Shown: piece by piece, positions 32,000-44,039 of the stretch
Position numbering within the stretch: position 1 is the first letter of the stretch
Layout: each line of letters begins with the position of its first letter
Origin: Gnetum montanum
Lineage: Eukaryota > Streptophyta > Gnetopsida > Gnetales > Gnetaceae
Direction: 5' to 3'
Length of the DNA: 64,000 nt
Assembly: GCA_015680685.1 (NCBI GenBank)
Contig: MNCI01008127.1
Span: forward strand, 185,828-249,827
Position numbers and translations under genes: made by a program
Notes under the pieces: generated by a model
What the model was told of the DNA's origin: nothing
Database searches by the model: none
Seen by the model: the letters and a program-made list of their open reading frames with translations, nothing else

Positions 32000-33950
32000 C
32001 TTTATTCTTCTAGACGTTAGAAAAGTTTTGGCAAAATTTGCAAAATTTTGCATGTAATGCTCTCCCCCACAATTGTGTTGGTCACTTTGTGAGCTACAAG
32101 AAATAAAAATGACTAAAATTGGACTTGTGGTGACGAAGATATGGAGCTCTGAAGGTTTGTAAGTTAGAAAAATGGCATGAACTTCCTAGGTGTTAATTAA
32201 GAGAATGAAAACTATTTCCAATGATTAGCACATTTATATAGCTTTTATAAGTGTGATATTATAGATGTGAGATCATTGATGCAATATTGCAGGTGCTAAT
32301 ATATCATATTTATTATGTCACTGTTCAGATTTTTAAAATTTTTGCATATTTTAATGAAAAATATGAATAGAATGGATAGTTTAAAAGGTATAAAGATGAC
32401 TCAAAGGATTCTTAATCATAGATGATGCTTAGAATAAAAGAATTTATCATTAAAGTCATGTGAAAGAAGGAGTTTGGGCAAGGTAAGTCATTTAAGCTTA
32501 TAGGAGATGATTAATCAAAATGCTAACCTATTGAATGAATATGAATATGTAGGAAAAAACACTAATTTTCTAAGTATTCTAGAGATACTAAATGATGTGG
32601 AATTAGTCATCGAGTATGAAACAAAAGAGTTATACAAGTGGATCCTTCCCAAAGCAAGCTCTTACCCTAAATACCCTTGTATAACCACATCTACTAGTAT
32701 CCATAGGCACTTAAGGACTTGAATGTAAATCATACTTGCCTTTCAAGATATACAAATTAGTATTACCTCAATAAAAAATAATGCTATATTATATAAAACC
32801 ATCAAACTATGATTATATATAAGAGTGAGGTAGAATGGTAGTACTAGGGATTGTAGGAAATGAGACATGAGGTGTCTTACTATGGACATAATAAATTCTA
32901 TGGAATGCATGGTTAAGATGATCATTAGCCTTTCTTTCCAAGATTTAAACCAAGTCTATATCACTTAATAGTGACATCACATTATATCATCCCAAAACTA
33001 ACAACCATAAGACTATTCGACTACAAGAAATATTATCATTTGCCAATGAAGTACTATGAAACAATTTTGTTAACAACACAATTTATTTAAAAAGAGACTT
33101 AGCCATTGGATATTGGCATACCTTTAGGCATGGATAACATGTTTTTCTAGTCCCATAATCAATGTGAGTCTAATAAACCTTGAAATTTCTGAGAAGTTAC
33201 CTACCTTCAAGCATAGATAGCATGTCTTTCAAGTCGAACTTCTAGAAATTTTTATTATTTGTATTTATTAGATTATTACTATGTCAACCTTACCAAAGGA
33301 CTACCTTTAAGCATGGGTAACAAGTATTTTCTGTGACATGATAAGGTAGTAGTTATTTTAGAAAATACTTACATTTTTTTAGAACATAAGTAAATAATAC
33401 AAGTGAAGTGTAGGATAATACTTATAGTATTAGTTGTGGAGAATCCACACATCCCCTTAATATCACACCCTTTTCATTCCCACTTGGTTCCTCACTTTTT
33501 CATCTAGGCATAGTGATTGTTGATTTATTTTAAATTTATTGTAAGAAGAATGTTATTATGTCTAGGCCAAGAACCTCTTATTATTCAAAATGAGTGGATG
33601 GATAATGTGGTCTCATTGTATATACAATTGGTACTTTAATGATTTGATAATATAGGGTGAAATTCTCATTATTTCAATTATATCTCATTTATTCATTTAC
33701 ACTTGATTAGAAAAATTAACAAAATATGTACATGAAAAATGGTAAAAGTATATAATAATGAGAAATGGATAAGAAAAGAAAAATTGTATAAAGAATGAAA
33801 AATGATAAGAAAATATGAAATTTATAAAAGAATAGAAAAGATATTCAAGAATGTAAAAAATTAGTAAGAAGTATGAAAAGTATAATAAAAATGTGAAAAG
33901 AAGATTTGGTGCCTAAGTGAAAAAATTGACATCCCCATGACTATTGTCAA
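32000..33950 (-). repeat. Non-coding spacer module, copy 2 (element E2)
   Basis: Shares the TACAAGTGGATCCTTCCC block near 32633, CACACCCTTTTCATTCCCAC near 33465, and the GTGGATGGATAATGTGGTCT block near 33592, followed by a purine-rich AAAGAATG tract. Here the spacer runs into integrase, as in the large element. Confidence 0.7.
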
Positions 33951-34049
33951 AAGTGACAATTTAGAAGATCAAAAGAATAGTGAGTGGTCTAGTGTGCAAG
34001 GTAGAGTTTGTGGAGTAGGAAAAGACATGAAATATTTTAAGCTATTTTA

Positions 34050-35250
34050 TATTGATAAGGATGAGTTTCTATGAGTTCATTGGGTGATAAATTTGCATGA
34101 TGCCTAATTGACATGTAGCATGAATGATACAAGGTCCTTTCCATAAGGTTTGAAACTTCATCGATTGTGGGACATGGTTTGGATTATAGCAAAGGTCTCT
34201 ATCTTTAGGCTTACTGGATACTTATCTAATTTTTTTTATCATGTATACATTTGAAATACTTTTTATGGATTTCATTACTCATTTGAGCTACTAATAAATT
34301 TTTATTTAAGAGATTAAGATTCATTAATCATTATTTTTAAGCTAAGTCTAAGTCTGGATTAAGTGTGCAAGTAGTTACAATGATATTTGATTATGCTTGA
34401 ATTGGTAGAGTAGGTAACTTTCTATAAAATAATTTGAATGGTAAATATCCTTTAAGAAGTTTCTAGGTTAATCAATATGCTCATATAAATTATGTTTAGT
34501 ACTCTAGTCCTTCCTATAATATTCATGTAATCTCTCTATTAGTTACTTTAGCTTAACCATTTGCTTGGGGTTGATAATGTATAGTTAATATATGATTGAC
34601 CCCAAGTTGTTGCATTAGCTTCTTGATTGTAGCTTCATAGAAATAAGTCTTGTTATCTAATATTAACATTTGTAATACTCTAAATTTGTTCAACACATGT
34701 TAAAAAAATTTCATAGCTATTATGGTTATGCAATCTTTAATTGAAATTGCATTTTCCCACTTAGTATAAATATAATACTTTTCATTTGACATCAAAGTTA
34801 TGGGCCCCATAAGGTCAATTCCTTAAATTTCAAAGGAATCCAATGTTTGTTTCCACTATTGTGATCCTTCATTTTTTATTATCATTTCTTCATACCTTTG
34901 ACACCTTTTATAAGTTTTTGCAAATTAGTGTGGAACCATCAATATGGTAGGCCAAAAGTAACTTTTCATCATTACTTTCAATATTGTCCAATGTCCTACA
35001 TAGTGATCATTACATGATCGCTCATGTACATCTTGCAAGCCTCTTTGTTGCTTCTCTTTTAGAACACACCATAGTTTTAACGCTTAAGAACATATCTTAT
35101 AAGGATATACTATTAATCTCCACATATCATTTTACTTTATGGAGAAACTTCTCTTTTTGTTTCTTATTCCATTTAATAGAAAGTTCTTTTATAGTTAGAT
35201 ATTTCATGTAATCAACAATCCATGACTTTATTGCTAAATCTACAATCATC
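34050..35250 (-). pseudogene. Gypsy integrase relic, E2
   Basis: The minus strand has GPIT-x-MSNEKYYIY, TKWENAI, then LDNKTYF (the SDNGTHF block, second catalytic Asp kept) and YQPQANG near 34570. These match the rve core of gypsy integrases, which join element DNA to the genome. Multiple stops and deletions. Confidence 0.75.
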
Positions 35251-35339
35251 ATTGTCTTTAGAAATAAATTTTCATAAGGATATTAATTTGATAGTGGTTC
35301 TTTATTTTCTTGAAGTTTCCATCTTAATCTTGATAGGTG

Positions 35340-35700
35340 ATCAACTAGAACATTTTTAGTTCATTTTCTATTAATCATCATGATATTAAATTCCTGTAAT
35401 ATAACAAGTCATCTTATCACTCTTGGACTTACCACTAGTTTATTCATTAAAAATACGATAGCACTATGGTCAGTGTAAATATAGATAGGATACCTAAGCA
35501 TATATGTCTAAATTTGTTAAGTGTGTATACAATAGCAATAATCTCATTTTCTATAGTAGTATACTTAAGTTATGCTCTAGTAATGCTTCAACTAGCATAG
35601 TGTATGTAATATGGATGTTTTTGATCAACAGGTTGAGTTAACACTATTTCCAATGCATAGTTTGAAACATTTATTATGATGTTGGAAGGCTTGGACCAAC
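35340..35700 (-). pseudogene. Gypsy RNase H relic, E2
   Basis: The minus strand reads VSNYALEIVL, HPYYIHYAS, LKYTTIENEIIAIVYTLNKF and RHICLG, matching the gypsy RNase H (DASDYALGAVL..., IYYAS..., YSTTEKELLAIVFALDKFR). The first Asp is Val, so the active site is lost. Confidence 0.8.
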
Positions 35701-35749
35701 CTAGATCTCAAAGGATTGGTGTCTCAATTAGTTTCTATTTTAGGCTCTC

Positions 35750-36430
35750 AAATGCTTTCACACATTATTCTGACTACTGAAATGGTGCATCTTTCTTTAT
35801 TAGTTCAATAACCAATTTTGCAATCTTTGAGAAATTTTCAATAAATATTATAGAGTACCTTATATGGCTAAGGAAGGATCTAATGGTCTTAATTGTCTAT
35901 GACCTTTGAGTAATTTTTTGAATGAATATAATATTATTTGGACCTACCTTGATTCCTTTATAAGATACCTTATGTCCTAGAACGATCCCATCTTGAATCA
36001 TTAAGTGGATTTTATACCAATTAAGCTTCAAATATGTTTCAACACATATTTTCAAAACCTAAACTAATTGGTATAAATCTTACTAAGCCCATATGTAAAA
36101 AATTCATCCATAAATACTTCAATAGAAGATACTAAGGACAAGTCTCTAGAATGTAGTGGGAGAATTACATAGGCCAAATGACATTTGCCTATATGCAAGT
36201 GTTTTCCACAGACTAGTGATTGTTGTTTTCTTTTGATCCTTTGATACAATATTCTTTTGATTGTATTTGTTATATCTATTTAGGAAGCTATAGTACTAAT
36301 GTCCCATAATGGTATCCAAGACTTACTTAACAAATGATAATGGGAAATGATCTTTCAATATTTCCATATTTAATAATCAAAATTCTATATAGATCTTCTA
36401 TGAGATCCTATTCCTAAATGTCATGGCAAA
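35750..36430 (-). pseudogene. Gypsy RT relic, E2 (C-terminal part)
   Basis: The catalytic box reads EVFMDEFFTYG (family FMDDFSVYG), so the second Asp is Glu. Upstream is a decayed fingers region. Homology stops at about 36430 at the foreign LTR. Confidence 0.75.
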
Positions 36431-36594
36431 TGTCAAATATACGTTACATTAGACATTAGGTGCAAGAATATAATGTACCAAATGTGAAATATATGTGTAA
36501 CTTTTGACATTATGCAAAAATAAAATTAATAGGAAAAATGTAGAAGGAAAGGGGAAAGAATACTGTATTAATGTGGAATAGTGTTGATGAGTAG
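36430..36594. other. Leader-like segment beside LTR L2
   Basis: About 160 bases (AAATATACGTTACATTAGACATTAGG region) that recur in reverse orientation at about 47385-47470. They lie outside the TGATGAG terminus of L2, so could be the internal leader of the element that gave L2 or flanking repeat. No PBS is visible. Confidence 0.4.
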
Positions 36595-37294
36595 TGAGGT
36601 ACCCCTACACTCAACCATATGAATACAAGCATCTCATGTGCGATCTGGTTGAACTCAAAGGACTAACTGCTTACGTGCCTTATGGAACACTTAAGGTTAA
36701 TCAATCGTTGTCTTCCTAGGCTTACTTGTATTTTCACGGTTGTATGGTTAAGTAAGTATGAGGTATATGATTTTTATGTCTTTTATCTTTGAAATCGCCT
36801 ATGCTAAGAGAGGAAAGGCTGAAGAGACTAAGTAACTAACTTTCACTAGCTAAGCGTTAATCATCCTAGCATCAGTATTCATTCCCACTTGCTGTACACA
36901 CCTTGAACCAGTGCAACGCTACTGAGATTACCAAACGCTATTCATTACTAGGTTACCAAGCATAGCACACATGCTCAAAGTGGTCATACTGAATGCACTT
37001 AACTTGAAGAGTTAAGGGTTGAGATAGATTAATTATCTAAGAAAGAAATTAAGAATTTAACATTAATTAATTACTATTTAGCTTAGTCCACATGCTGCAA
37101 GGTTTATTAGAAAGTTCATCTTTATTTCCGTACACAAATGTGTGCTCAGGTACAATTTGCTCAAATAAAGATCCATTCACTTTGAGACTCCTACTATGGG
37201 CACATGGAAATTATTCTATCCTTGGAATGGTAAAATTACCAAAGTTTAGCTAAGGGTTTAGATCTACATGATCTTACAAGGAAAAGCTACCTCT

Positions 37295-37302
37295 TATTTA
37301 TA
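37295..37302 (-). promoter_or_regulatory. TATA box of LTR L2
   Basis: TATAAATA on the minus strand, at the same relative LTR position as TATA-like boxes in L1 (23856) and L4 (48631). Confidence 0.55.
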
Positions 37303-37319
37303 GACAAGGTGATGGGCTA

Positions 37320-37392
37320 CAATATCGCGTACATGATATCGCAGGGGTCGACGCGATATCGCGTACTCGATATCGCGGCCCATGCGATATCA
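37320..37392 (-). promoter_or_regulatory. GATATCGCG palindrome array in LTR L2
   Basis: Five GATATC(G)-centred units lie in 73 bases: AATATCGCG at 37321, GATATCGC at 37335, CGCGATATCGCG near 37352, TCGATATCGCGG at 37368 and GCGATATC at 37384. They lie within 100 bases upstream (minus sense) of the TATA box. They are by far the densest CpG sites in this LTR. A transcription-factor binding array is inferred. Confidence 0.6.
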
Positions 37393-37779
37393 CATTCCAT
37401 CAAGTGTATCTAGGTCATACTTTTAGTATTCCTTAGGGTTTTCTTCCTTTAGCATTTATCCGTTAGAGGTAATCCAACACTATCACCATGGTTATGATTA
37501 TCACTTGGCTAGAAGGAATGGTCATTCCTCTTCTTATTCCACTTCACCTCATGCCTATGACTTGTCTTTTACCAACTTTATAACTGCCTTGTTGATATGA
37601 CTTCTAATGCATAGGTATAAATATCTTAGGTCAAACCCCCAAGGGTCATCTTGAGAGACATGCTCATTATCATAACACATCATTTTGTATTCAATTAAAA
37701 CTCCCCTTCTAGGTCTTGTTATGATAATCTTGAAATTAATTATCAAGAGACATCATCTTTATTATGCAATGATACCATT

Positions 37780-38340
37780 TGGGAATGTAAGCATTATATC
37801 CTCCACTTTCCATCCTTCATTGGAACAATCACTAATAGATTAAACCATTTACTACCTGTAATTGAATAGATGAACCCTACTCTTAATAGCTTTTATAATT
37901 CTTGTTTGAGAACTTCTTTGAGTTTTAGGTTCAATCTCTATTAAGGTTGCTGACATGGTTTAACAACTAGATTTTTGTAGATTTAGTATTAAAAAATCCA
38001 TGAATTAATGCTAGTTATCTCATCATGACATCATGAAAATTTGGTTGGCCTGTTGTTCATCACTTCCAATAGTTTTTACTTTTGTTCTTTATCAATATTG
38101 GCATTTATGATTACTAGTTTCTTATTGTTAATGAAAGCATATTAACATGCATCTAGTAGGGCTTTTAGTTCTTGTGGTTATAGTTCATATCTTTCTAGTA
38201 TCCATAATTTTTTTCATTTAATATCCTTCTCATATTATGAATTAATGTAGGTAGGGTATCTTCATATATATTCTAGTTTATCTGTTTCTTCAATATAGCT
38301 ACTCATAATCTTATCCACTGGTCCCATGCATATGTTTGAC
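37780..38340 (-). pseudogene. Gypsy RT N-terminal and protease-RT linker, E2
   Basis: It aligns with 59041-59600 of the large element, including the block GGATAGATGAACCCTA(G/C)(C/T)TT (37860s against 59101). This is the continuation of E2 pol beyond LTR L2. No intact frame. Confidence 0.6.
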
Positions 38341-38539
38341 TCTGATTCTTCTTCATAAACAGATCCTTCTCTGCATGTTCTACTTGTGGGATTTGTTGCC
38401 CCACTCAACCTCTCCCACAACCTCTTGCTCTTTTGCTCCCATGTTGTGCATCCTGTTCAGGATCATTTGCAATCAACAAGGATTTGAAATTATAAGGGTG
38501 TTCATATCAATTCATAATATTTCTTTACCTTGATCATAC

Positions 38540-40650
38540 CCTTAGTTAGATCAAGGTTTTATCTTATTATGATTGTAGAGTTAGAAAAATTTTCAGAAAG
38601 GAACCCCTTAGGTGTTATATCTTTTAGTTACATATGACCTTCTATCATTTTCCTCACTTATTATGGCCTAAAATATTGATATGGTTTATTAGGAGTATTA
38701 TCTAAATATTTTTGGCCTTAGTTTGATTAATTAACTTTAAGGTTCTTATTATCTCCTTGTACTTACCCTTTATAATATATTTTGGGTGTTAGGAATTTGG
38801 TGCTCAAATTTTCAAATTTTCATTTACTTATATTACGCAATGCATGCACCCACCTCACCCCACACAACAGCAGCGCCCCCCCACCCCCCCTGCCCCCCTC
38901 CTCCTCCCTCAAACTAAGTTGATTGCTATGGGATTAATAGGATTAAAGAATTTTGGAAATTGAAGCTACAAGGGTGAATTTATGGCCTTTGGAAGCTAGT
39001 GTGTAAGAGGGGTGAAGAAAAACTACAAAAACTTCTCTTGCTATAAATAAGAAAAATGAAAACTATCTCCCATGTGTATGTATACTATTTTTATGTATGC
39101 AACATCATAGGTGCCTATGACATTGTAATTATGACATCACGATTAAAAAGTTCAAATTTATAGAATGTATGGAAAAGATAAGTTAGATGGAATGTCCAGA
39201 AGATGTAAAGCTTGCCTAGAGGATCATGCTCATTAATGATGCATAGTTTTCAAAAATTTGATGTTCAAAGTTCTTGAAGAAGGAATCTTGGGCAACAAAA
39301 GTTTATTGTATGGATAAGAGATAGATAATGAATTTTTTATTTATGGACAAAGTATTAAAGATTACATAAATTATTTATTAGATTTTGGATGACCTTTGAA
39401 GGTACAATATGATGTGAAATTACTTGGCAAGTATGAATTACAAGAGTTATGCTAGTGGATCCTCCCCAAAGAGGGCTCTAGCCCTTAATTCCCTTGTATA
39501 ACCATGCCTAAAAGTGTCCTTAGGCACTCAAGGAGTTGAATGTAAGACATACCTATTTACCAAGACACACATGTTAGTATCACCAAATTGAGAAAAATAG
39601 AGCTATGTTACCTAAAATCACAAGTTATGACTATTCAAAAAATGAGATGGGATAGACTTAAAATGGATTGCAAAAATAGGGATGTGAGGTATGTTACCAT
39701 AGGCATAATAAATTATTATTTTTTATTAGTGGTTAAAGTAATCATTGGCCTTTCTATCAAAGATATAAATGATGTCCAAACCACATTCCAATGACATTGC
39801 ATCATTTCATCTCTTGGAGTTACAATTGTAAGACTATTAATGTTACAAGGAGTATTATCCAAGGAAGGAGTTTTATTCATGTAATTTTATATTTATTTTT
39901 ACATTTCTAAGAAGTCACCTACCTTTAGTCATGGGTAACATGTCTTTCAAGTGAAACCCCGAAAAATTTATTCTATCCTCTTTTATTTTTTAATGTGTGT
40001 CAACTTTTCAAGGTAGCAATTATTTAACTCTTACTTCCATTTTTCATTAGATCTACAAGGATATAACACAACTTTAGTAACATGATAGAATCTTACAATA
40101 ATAGTCCAAAAGAATCCAAAAGTTCCTTGATGTCACACCCTTTTCATTCTCACTTGGTTCTTCACTTTTTTGTTGAAGCATAATGATCACAAGTTTATTA
40201 TTAGTTGTATGATGGAAAAGAGTATTATTATGGCCATGGTAAGAACCTCTTATTAATCAAATGGATGGATGGGTGATGTGGGCTCATTATATAAACAATA
40301 AGTCCCTTATGATTTGATAACATAACAAAATCTTCACAACATTGGGCTACATCCACCCTTTATTTGTGAGATGTATTATTAGTAGTGAAAATTATGTACA
40401 AAGTATGAAAAAAAAGGAAAAGATAGTAAAAATTGGGAAAAATATAAAGAATGAAAAATGTTTAAAGAATTGAAAAGAGTGAAAGGATTGAAAAATATAA
40501 AAGAATATGAAAAATTGAAGAATGGAAAAGTATAAGAAAATAAGAAAATATCAAAGAATATGAAAAATGAAAAGAATTTTTTTTTTTAAAAAATGGAAAA
40601 ATCACTTATTAATTCTAAAATCAAAGTATCTCATCCATGACTAAATTCAT
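38540..40650 (-). repeat. Non-coding spacer module, copy 3 (element E3)
   Basis: The closest partner is copy 1. Shared blocks include AGTGGATCCTCCCCAAAG near 39455, CACACCCTTTTCATTCTCAC near 40134 and GGATGGATGGGTGATGTGGG near 40262, then a purine-rich tract to about 40580. Confidence 0.7.
38872..38912 (-). repeat. C/G-run tract with G-quadruplex potential
   Basis: On the minus strand this is a series of G-runs of 3, 6, 6-7 and 7 separated by 1-7 bases, fitting the usual G-quadruplex pattern. It lies inside spacer copy 3. The equivalent site of copy 4 has a CT microsatellite followed by C-runs, and copy 1 has only a short C-run. Confidence 0.7.
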
Positions 40651-40699
40651 GCATGACTGTTCAAAAAATGTTCCCTAAATCTTCTAGTTCATACACTGT

Positions 40700-43410
40700 A
40701 GGTGGTTTACTGACCATGTTTATCCATGTAACTTTTTGATTATCATCCCATATAATTTTAAAGGTAGTAGAGTTATGATCATTTATTTTCCTATTTTCTT
40801 TTTAATTTGATTTATGAATATGACTTAACTATTTCATTTTTAGACCTTTAGTTGGAGCCATATTCTTAGATTGAGAATTAGTAAATGTTTTAGATGTTTC
40901 CATGCATGTGTTAAAGAGTTGTTGGTTCTTAGTTAGTGGCCATAGAATGTCTTTTGGTTTCATGACCTCTACCATTCTAGCTACACACACTGGTTATTCA
41001 ATTCTTTTGTGGACTAATGAATTGATTGTGTTATCATTCTAAATGGTTGATCCAACACTGCAACCTTCTTTTTTAATAGTAATGCATTGAATTTTATGTC
41101 TCTCCACAATGATAGGTTTATTTTTTATGTTTTGCAATGAAGTGGTAATGGGTGTTGATTCTTGCATCAAATTGGGAGACATTATTTTGGTGAGGAAGGG
41201 TGTTGCACTAGGTTGCCCTTATGTAGGTTTTGATGAGCTAGTAAGTCTACTTGTTTTGTAATAATATGTGGGAATTGTCCTAGAGAAAGGATGTTTTCAA
41301 GACTGTGGTTGAGATCAACTAGCATTATCATTTACATGTATGTTTATAGCACAAGTGGCATTCTTCTGTTGATGTTGTGGTGCCAATCCTTCCTATGTCA
41401 TTGGTGGTGCCATATGGTGGAGGGAAGTATCAGAATATTGAGGATGTCATAGAGGATAAGAGGTTTGAGGTGGTGATTATAAAAGGGATGCTATGGGTTG
41501 ATGATATTTAGGTGAGTTTTAGTAGTGAGTTGAGGTAGAGGAAATAGAACCATTTGGAGAAATAGGCTATTGAACATAGTAGTCATACAAGTGTAGCTGG
41601 TAATAAGGTTATTGTTGGTTTGCTGATGGCATCCCACACAACTGTGGCTTTTACCACTGTGGTTGATAGTAGTGTTGAGGCTAATAAGACATATCACTAA
41701 AATAGTATAGTTGGTGGTAGGATTGTCTATAATACCTTATGAGTAAGGTAATTTCCTAGGAATTGTCTTTCATACAAACTTGGGATTCAAAGAAAAAGCC
41801 CCAAACTCTTGTACATGTAACATAATTGGGCAATAGTCCTTTGGATGATCCTATTGGTGGATATCACATCCATCATCCTCTTTTGTGGTTGAGTCTAGAG
41901 CCTCTTCTACTACAACTATTTTTCCTTTTTGTTGGTAAGTGTTCCTACATTCTTCTTTATTCTTTTTCCTCTTCTTGTTTTGATCACTTGATTTGTTTTA
42001 TGCCACCTTCTCCTCTATGGTTTTTACATAAGTTGTGAATTTTTCCTTCATCAACTCCCACATCTTATCTATCCTTGCTTTAAGATCAGCAATAGATTTT
42101 TATATTGACAAGGTTTGTTGTGAGATCAACTCATCAAGAGCTTTCTCTTTTCCTTATCATACATATGGACTTCTCTTCTTTGAAGAGTTGCATCCTAGTT
42201 ATATTCCTCTACATTCTCTTGTTTACATAATTCTCCTTCTTCTTTTACCACTTGTTCAATTAGCCTTTGTATATGATGGGATTTCAATTCAAACAACCAA
42301 CCTTGAGCATAAATCCCAAGGGTCTCTCTCGTTTGGTTATGAAGTGCATATATGATGTAGAAAAGCTACTCTTTTTGAGAGAAATCATGGCCTGGACATC
42401 TATGTGTTAGTGAATAGTATCTATCCAAGGCCATGTCCAAGGATTCATGTTTTTCTTATGTTCATCCTTGGATTTTTTCCCTTAGATTAGACACTTCTAC
42501 ATAAGTTTGGAATTTCCCATTGAAGAGTTCTAGCATTATTGACCATCAATGGATTGAATCTAGTTCCAATGATCCATACCAACGTTTAGCTTTATCAACT
42601 AGTATCCTAGGAAAGAGCTTAAGCTTTTTCCATTCACTCTCAATGTTCTACAAGGCATAGGCATAATGGAAGGCTTATAAGTGATGCTGTGGATCAAATT
42701 TATAACCTCCAATAAATTTAGGGATGTTATGCATACCAAGTCTCTTGATGCAACTTTACCTTGGATGCCTATGGGGTATTCTAATTGCCTTTGTTATCTA
42801 CATCATGTTCCTAATAGCCAACAAGGGTCCATCATCATCAAACATGTCATGGTGATAATTTTTATTTCTAGTTGCTTGATTATGATGATTTTGTTCATGA
42901 TCACACTAATGATTTCATTTATTTCTACTTCTATCATCATCTTGATCCCTATTTCTATACCTACATTCATCTTCATTAGAAATATATATAGAAGAGGAAG
43001 AGGAAGATGGGAAACTAGGAGAATCACCATGGCTGCTATATCTTCCCCTTTCATCCCTTGATGTATCACTTCTAGGTTTGGAAGAGATCCTAGACATTGA
43101 GGCCCTTCTTCTTCTAGGACTTACTGAATTGTCTACATTAGTTAAATGTAGTCTTTGAGTGTACTAAGCATCTAATTAAGCATATGAAACCCCTACTTAT
43201 GGTTGTTTACTCAATTTTTCCTCAATATAAGTCACATCATTTTTACTACTAGTGTTTTCATCATATGATTCATTATTGGTCCTATGTTTAAAAGACATGG
43301 TTTTAACATCTGTGACTTAAAATATTAATATTTTCTAACAAATAGATCATTCATACATTTACAATTATCATTTATAATATAACTAATCTAAATAACTAGC
43401 ACCATCCTTA
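40700..43410 (-). pseudogene. Gypsy gag relic, E3
   Basis: It lies between PBS and spacer and aligns with the gag of the large element (41490-43100 with about 60600-62100). The N-terminal part near 43097-42915 reads a Ser-rich tract (SFPSSSSSS) next to an Arg/Asp-rich stretch (YRNRDQDDDRSRNK). The centre matches the capsid region before the stretch NNLIT. Gag forms the particle of the element. Many stops are present. Confidence 0.6.
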
Positions 43411-43423
43411 GAAATGATGCCAA
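43411..43423 (-). other. Decayed primer-binding site of E3
   Basis: The minus strand reads TTGGCATCATTTC directly after the LTR end CTCATCA. The large element has TTGGCACCATTGTTGACG at the same place. Both look like decayed forms of the TGGCGCCGTTGCC type found in plant Athila/Tat elements (tRNA-Asp). Confidence 0.55.
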
Positions 43424-43975
43424 TGATGAGTAGTAGGTACCCCTACATCCAAACAAACAAATCACAAGTGTTCATGCATGGTCTAGTCAAATTCTATGGA
43501 TGGAACTAGTTGTGGCATCTAGATTGTTAAGCATTGATTTTAGGATGTTGTCTTTCCACTTGGACTAGTGGTAGCTTTGTCACATATGGTTTAGTTAAAA
43601 GTTAGGCATATGATAATTGATGTTGTTAGGCCCTAATTACTCCTAGTGAACATAAAGTAAATGAAGTGGTTTCTAAATCTAAGTAATAGTAACCAAATCT
43701 AATGTAGCCTAGAGAGATGAGCATCTAGTCTTGACTTATCATACACATCTTGGGCTCATGTAACCATTACTAGGTTACCAAGCATTATGCTACTAGGTGA
43801 ACCAAGCTATAACAATACTAAGATTACCAAATGATTACTCTTAAACACTCCAAACCAATCATACTCATTCCACTTTGCTAATGAATAATAAAGTATAGTA
43901 TTAGGAAATATAAATGATTAAACTAACAAAAGAGTAAAAATTATGCTAAGTAAAATAGTAAAACTATTTTTGGAC
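43424..43975 (-). repeat. Gypsy LTR L3 (5' LTR of E3), truncated
   Basis: Starts TGATGAGTAG, aligns best with L1, and is cut at about 43975 before the TATA/palindrome region. An inverted copy of its last part follows at once. Confidence 0.75.
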
Positions 43976-44025
43976 ATAGTTTTTACTTAGTATAGTTTTT
44001 ACTATCTTATTAGTTTAATCATTTA
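43911..44025. repeat. Inverted repeat at the LTR/LINE junction
   Basis: Arm 43911-43955 (TAAATGATTAAACTAACAAA...) and arm 43980-44025 are near-complementary, with a 25-base centre. The left arm is LTR sequence, so the right arm is an inverted LTR scrap formed at the junction with the LINE. Confidence 0.85.
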
Positions 44026-44039
44026 TTCCTTGGATTTTT

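Larger units (their letters stand above)
36595..37770 (-). repeat. Gypsy LTR L2, youngest-looking of the set
   Basis: It starts TGATGAGTAG followed by GTACCCCTACACTCAACC, like the other gypsy LTRs, and aligns along its length with L4 and L5. It carries a minus-strand TATAAATA (37295-37302) and a CpG-rich palindrome array (37320-37392). More CpGs survive than in the other LTRs, suggesting a later insertion. The right end is not exact. It sits within E2 RT homology, so it may be a solo LTR inserted there. Confidence 0.65.
33951..38340 (-). mobile_element. Gypsy pol fragment E2, interrupted by LTR L2
   Basis: On the minus strand the order is RT, RNase H, integrase and then spacer, the Ty3/gypsy order with integrase after RT. 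Pol runs 36430 down to about 34050, and an RT/protease-linker part lies at 38340-37780. An LTR-like unit (about 36430-37770) lies between. Gag and both own LTRs are missing. Confidence 0.75.
38341..43975 (-). mobile_element. Gypsy element E3, gag-only derivative with 5' LTR
   Basis: On the minus strand: 5' LTR L3 (43975-43424, truncated), decayed PBS, gag (43410-40700), spacer (40650-38540), accessory-ORF start (about 38530-38345), then truncation against E2. Protease, RT, RNase H and integrase are absent between gag and spacer. E1 has the same arrangement, so this looks like a mobilised deletion derivative. Confidence 0.65.
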
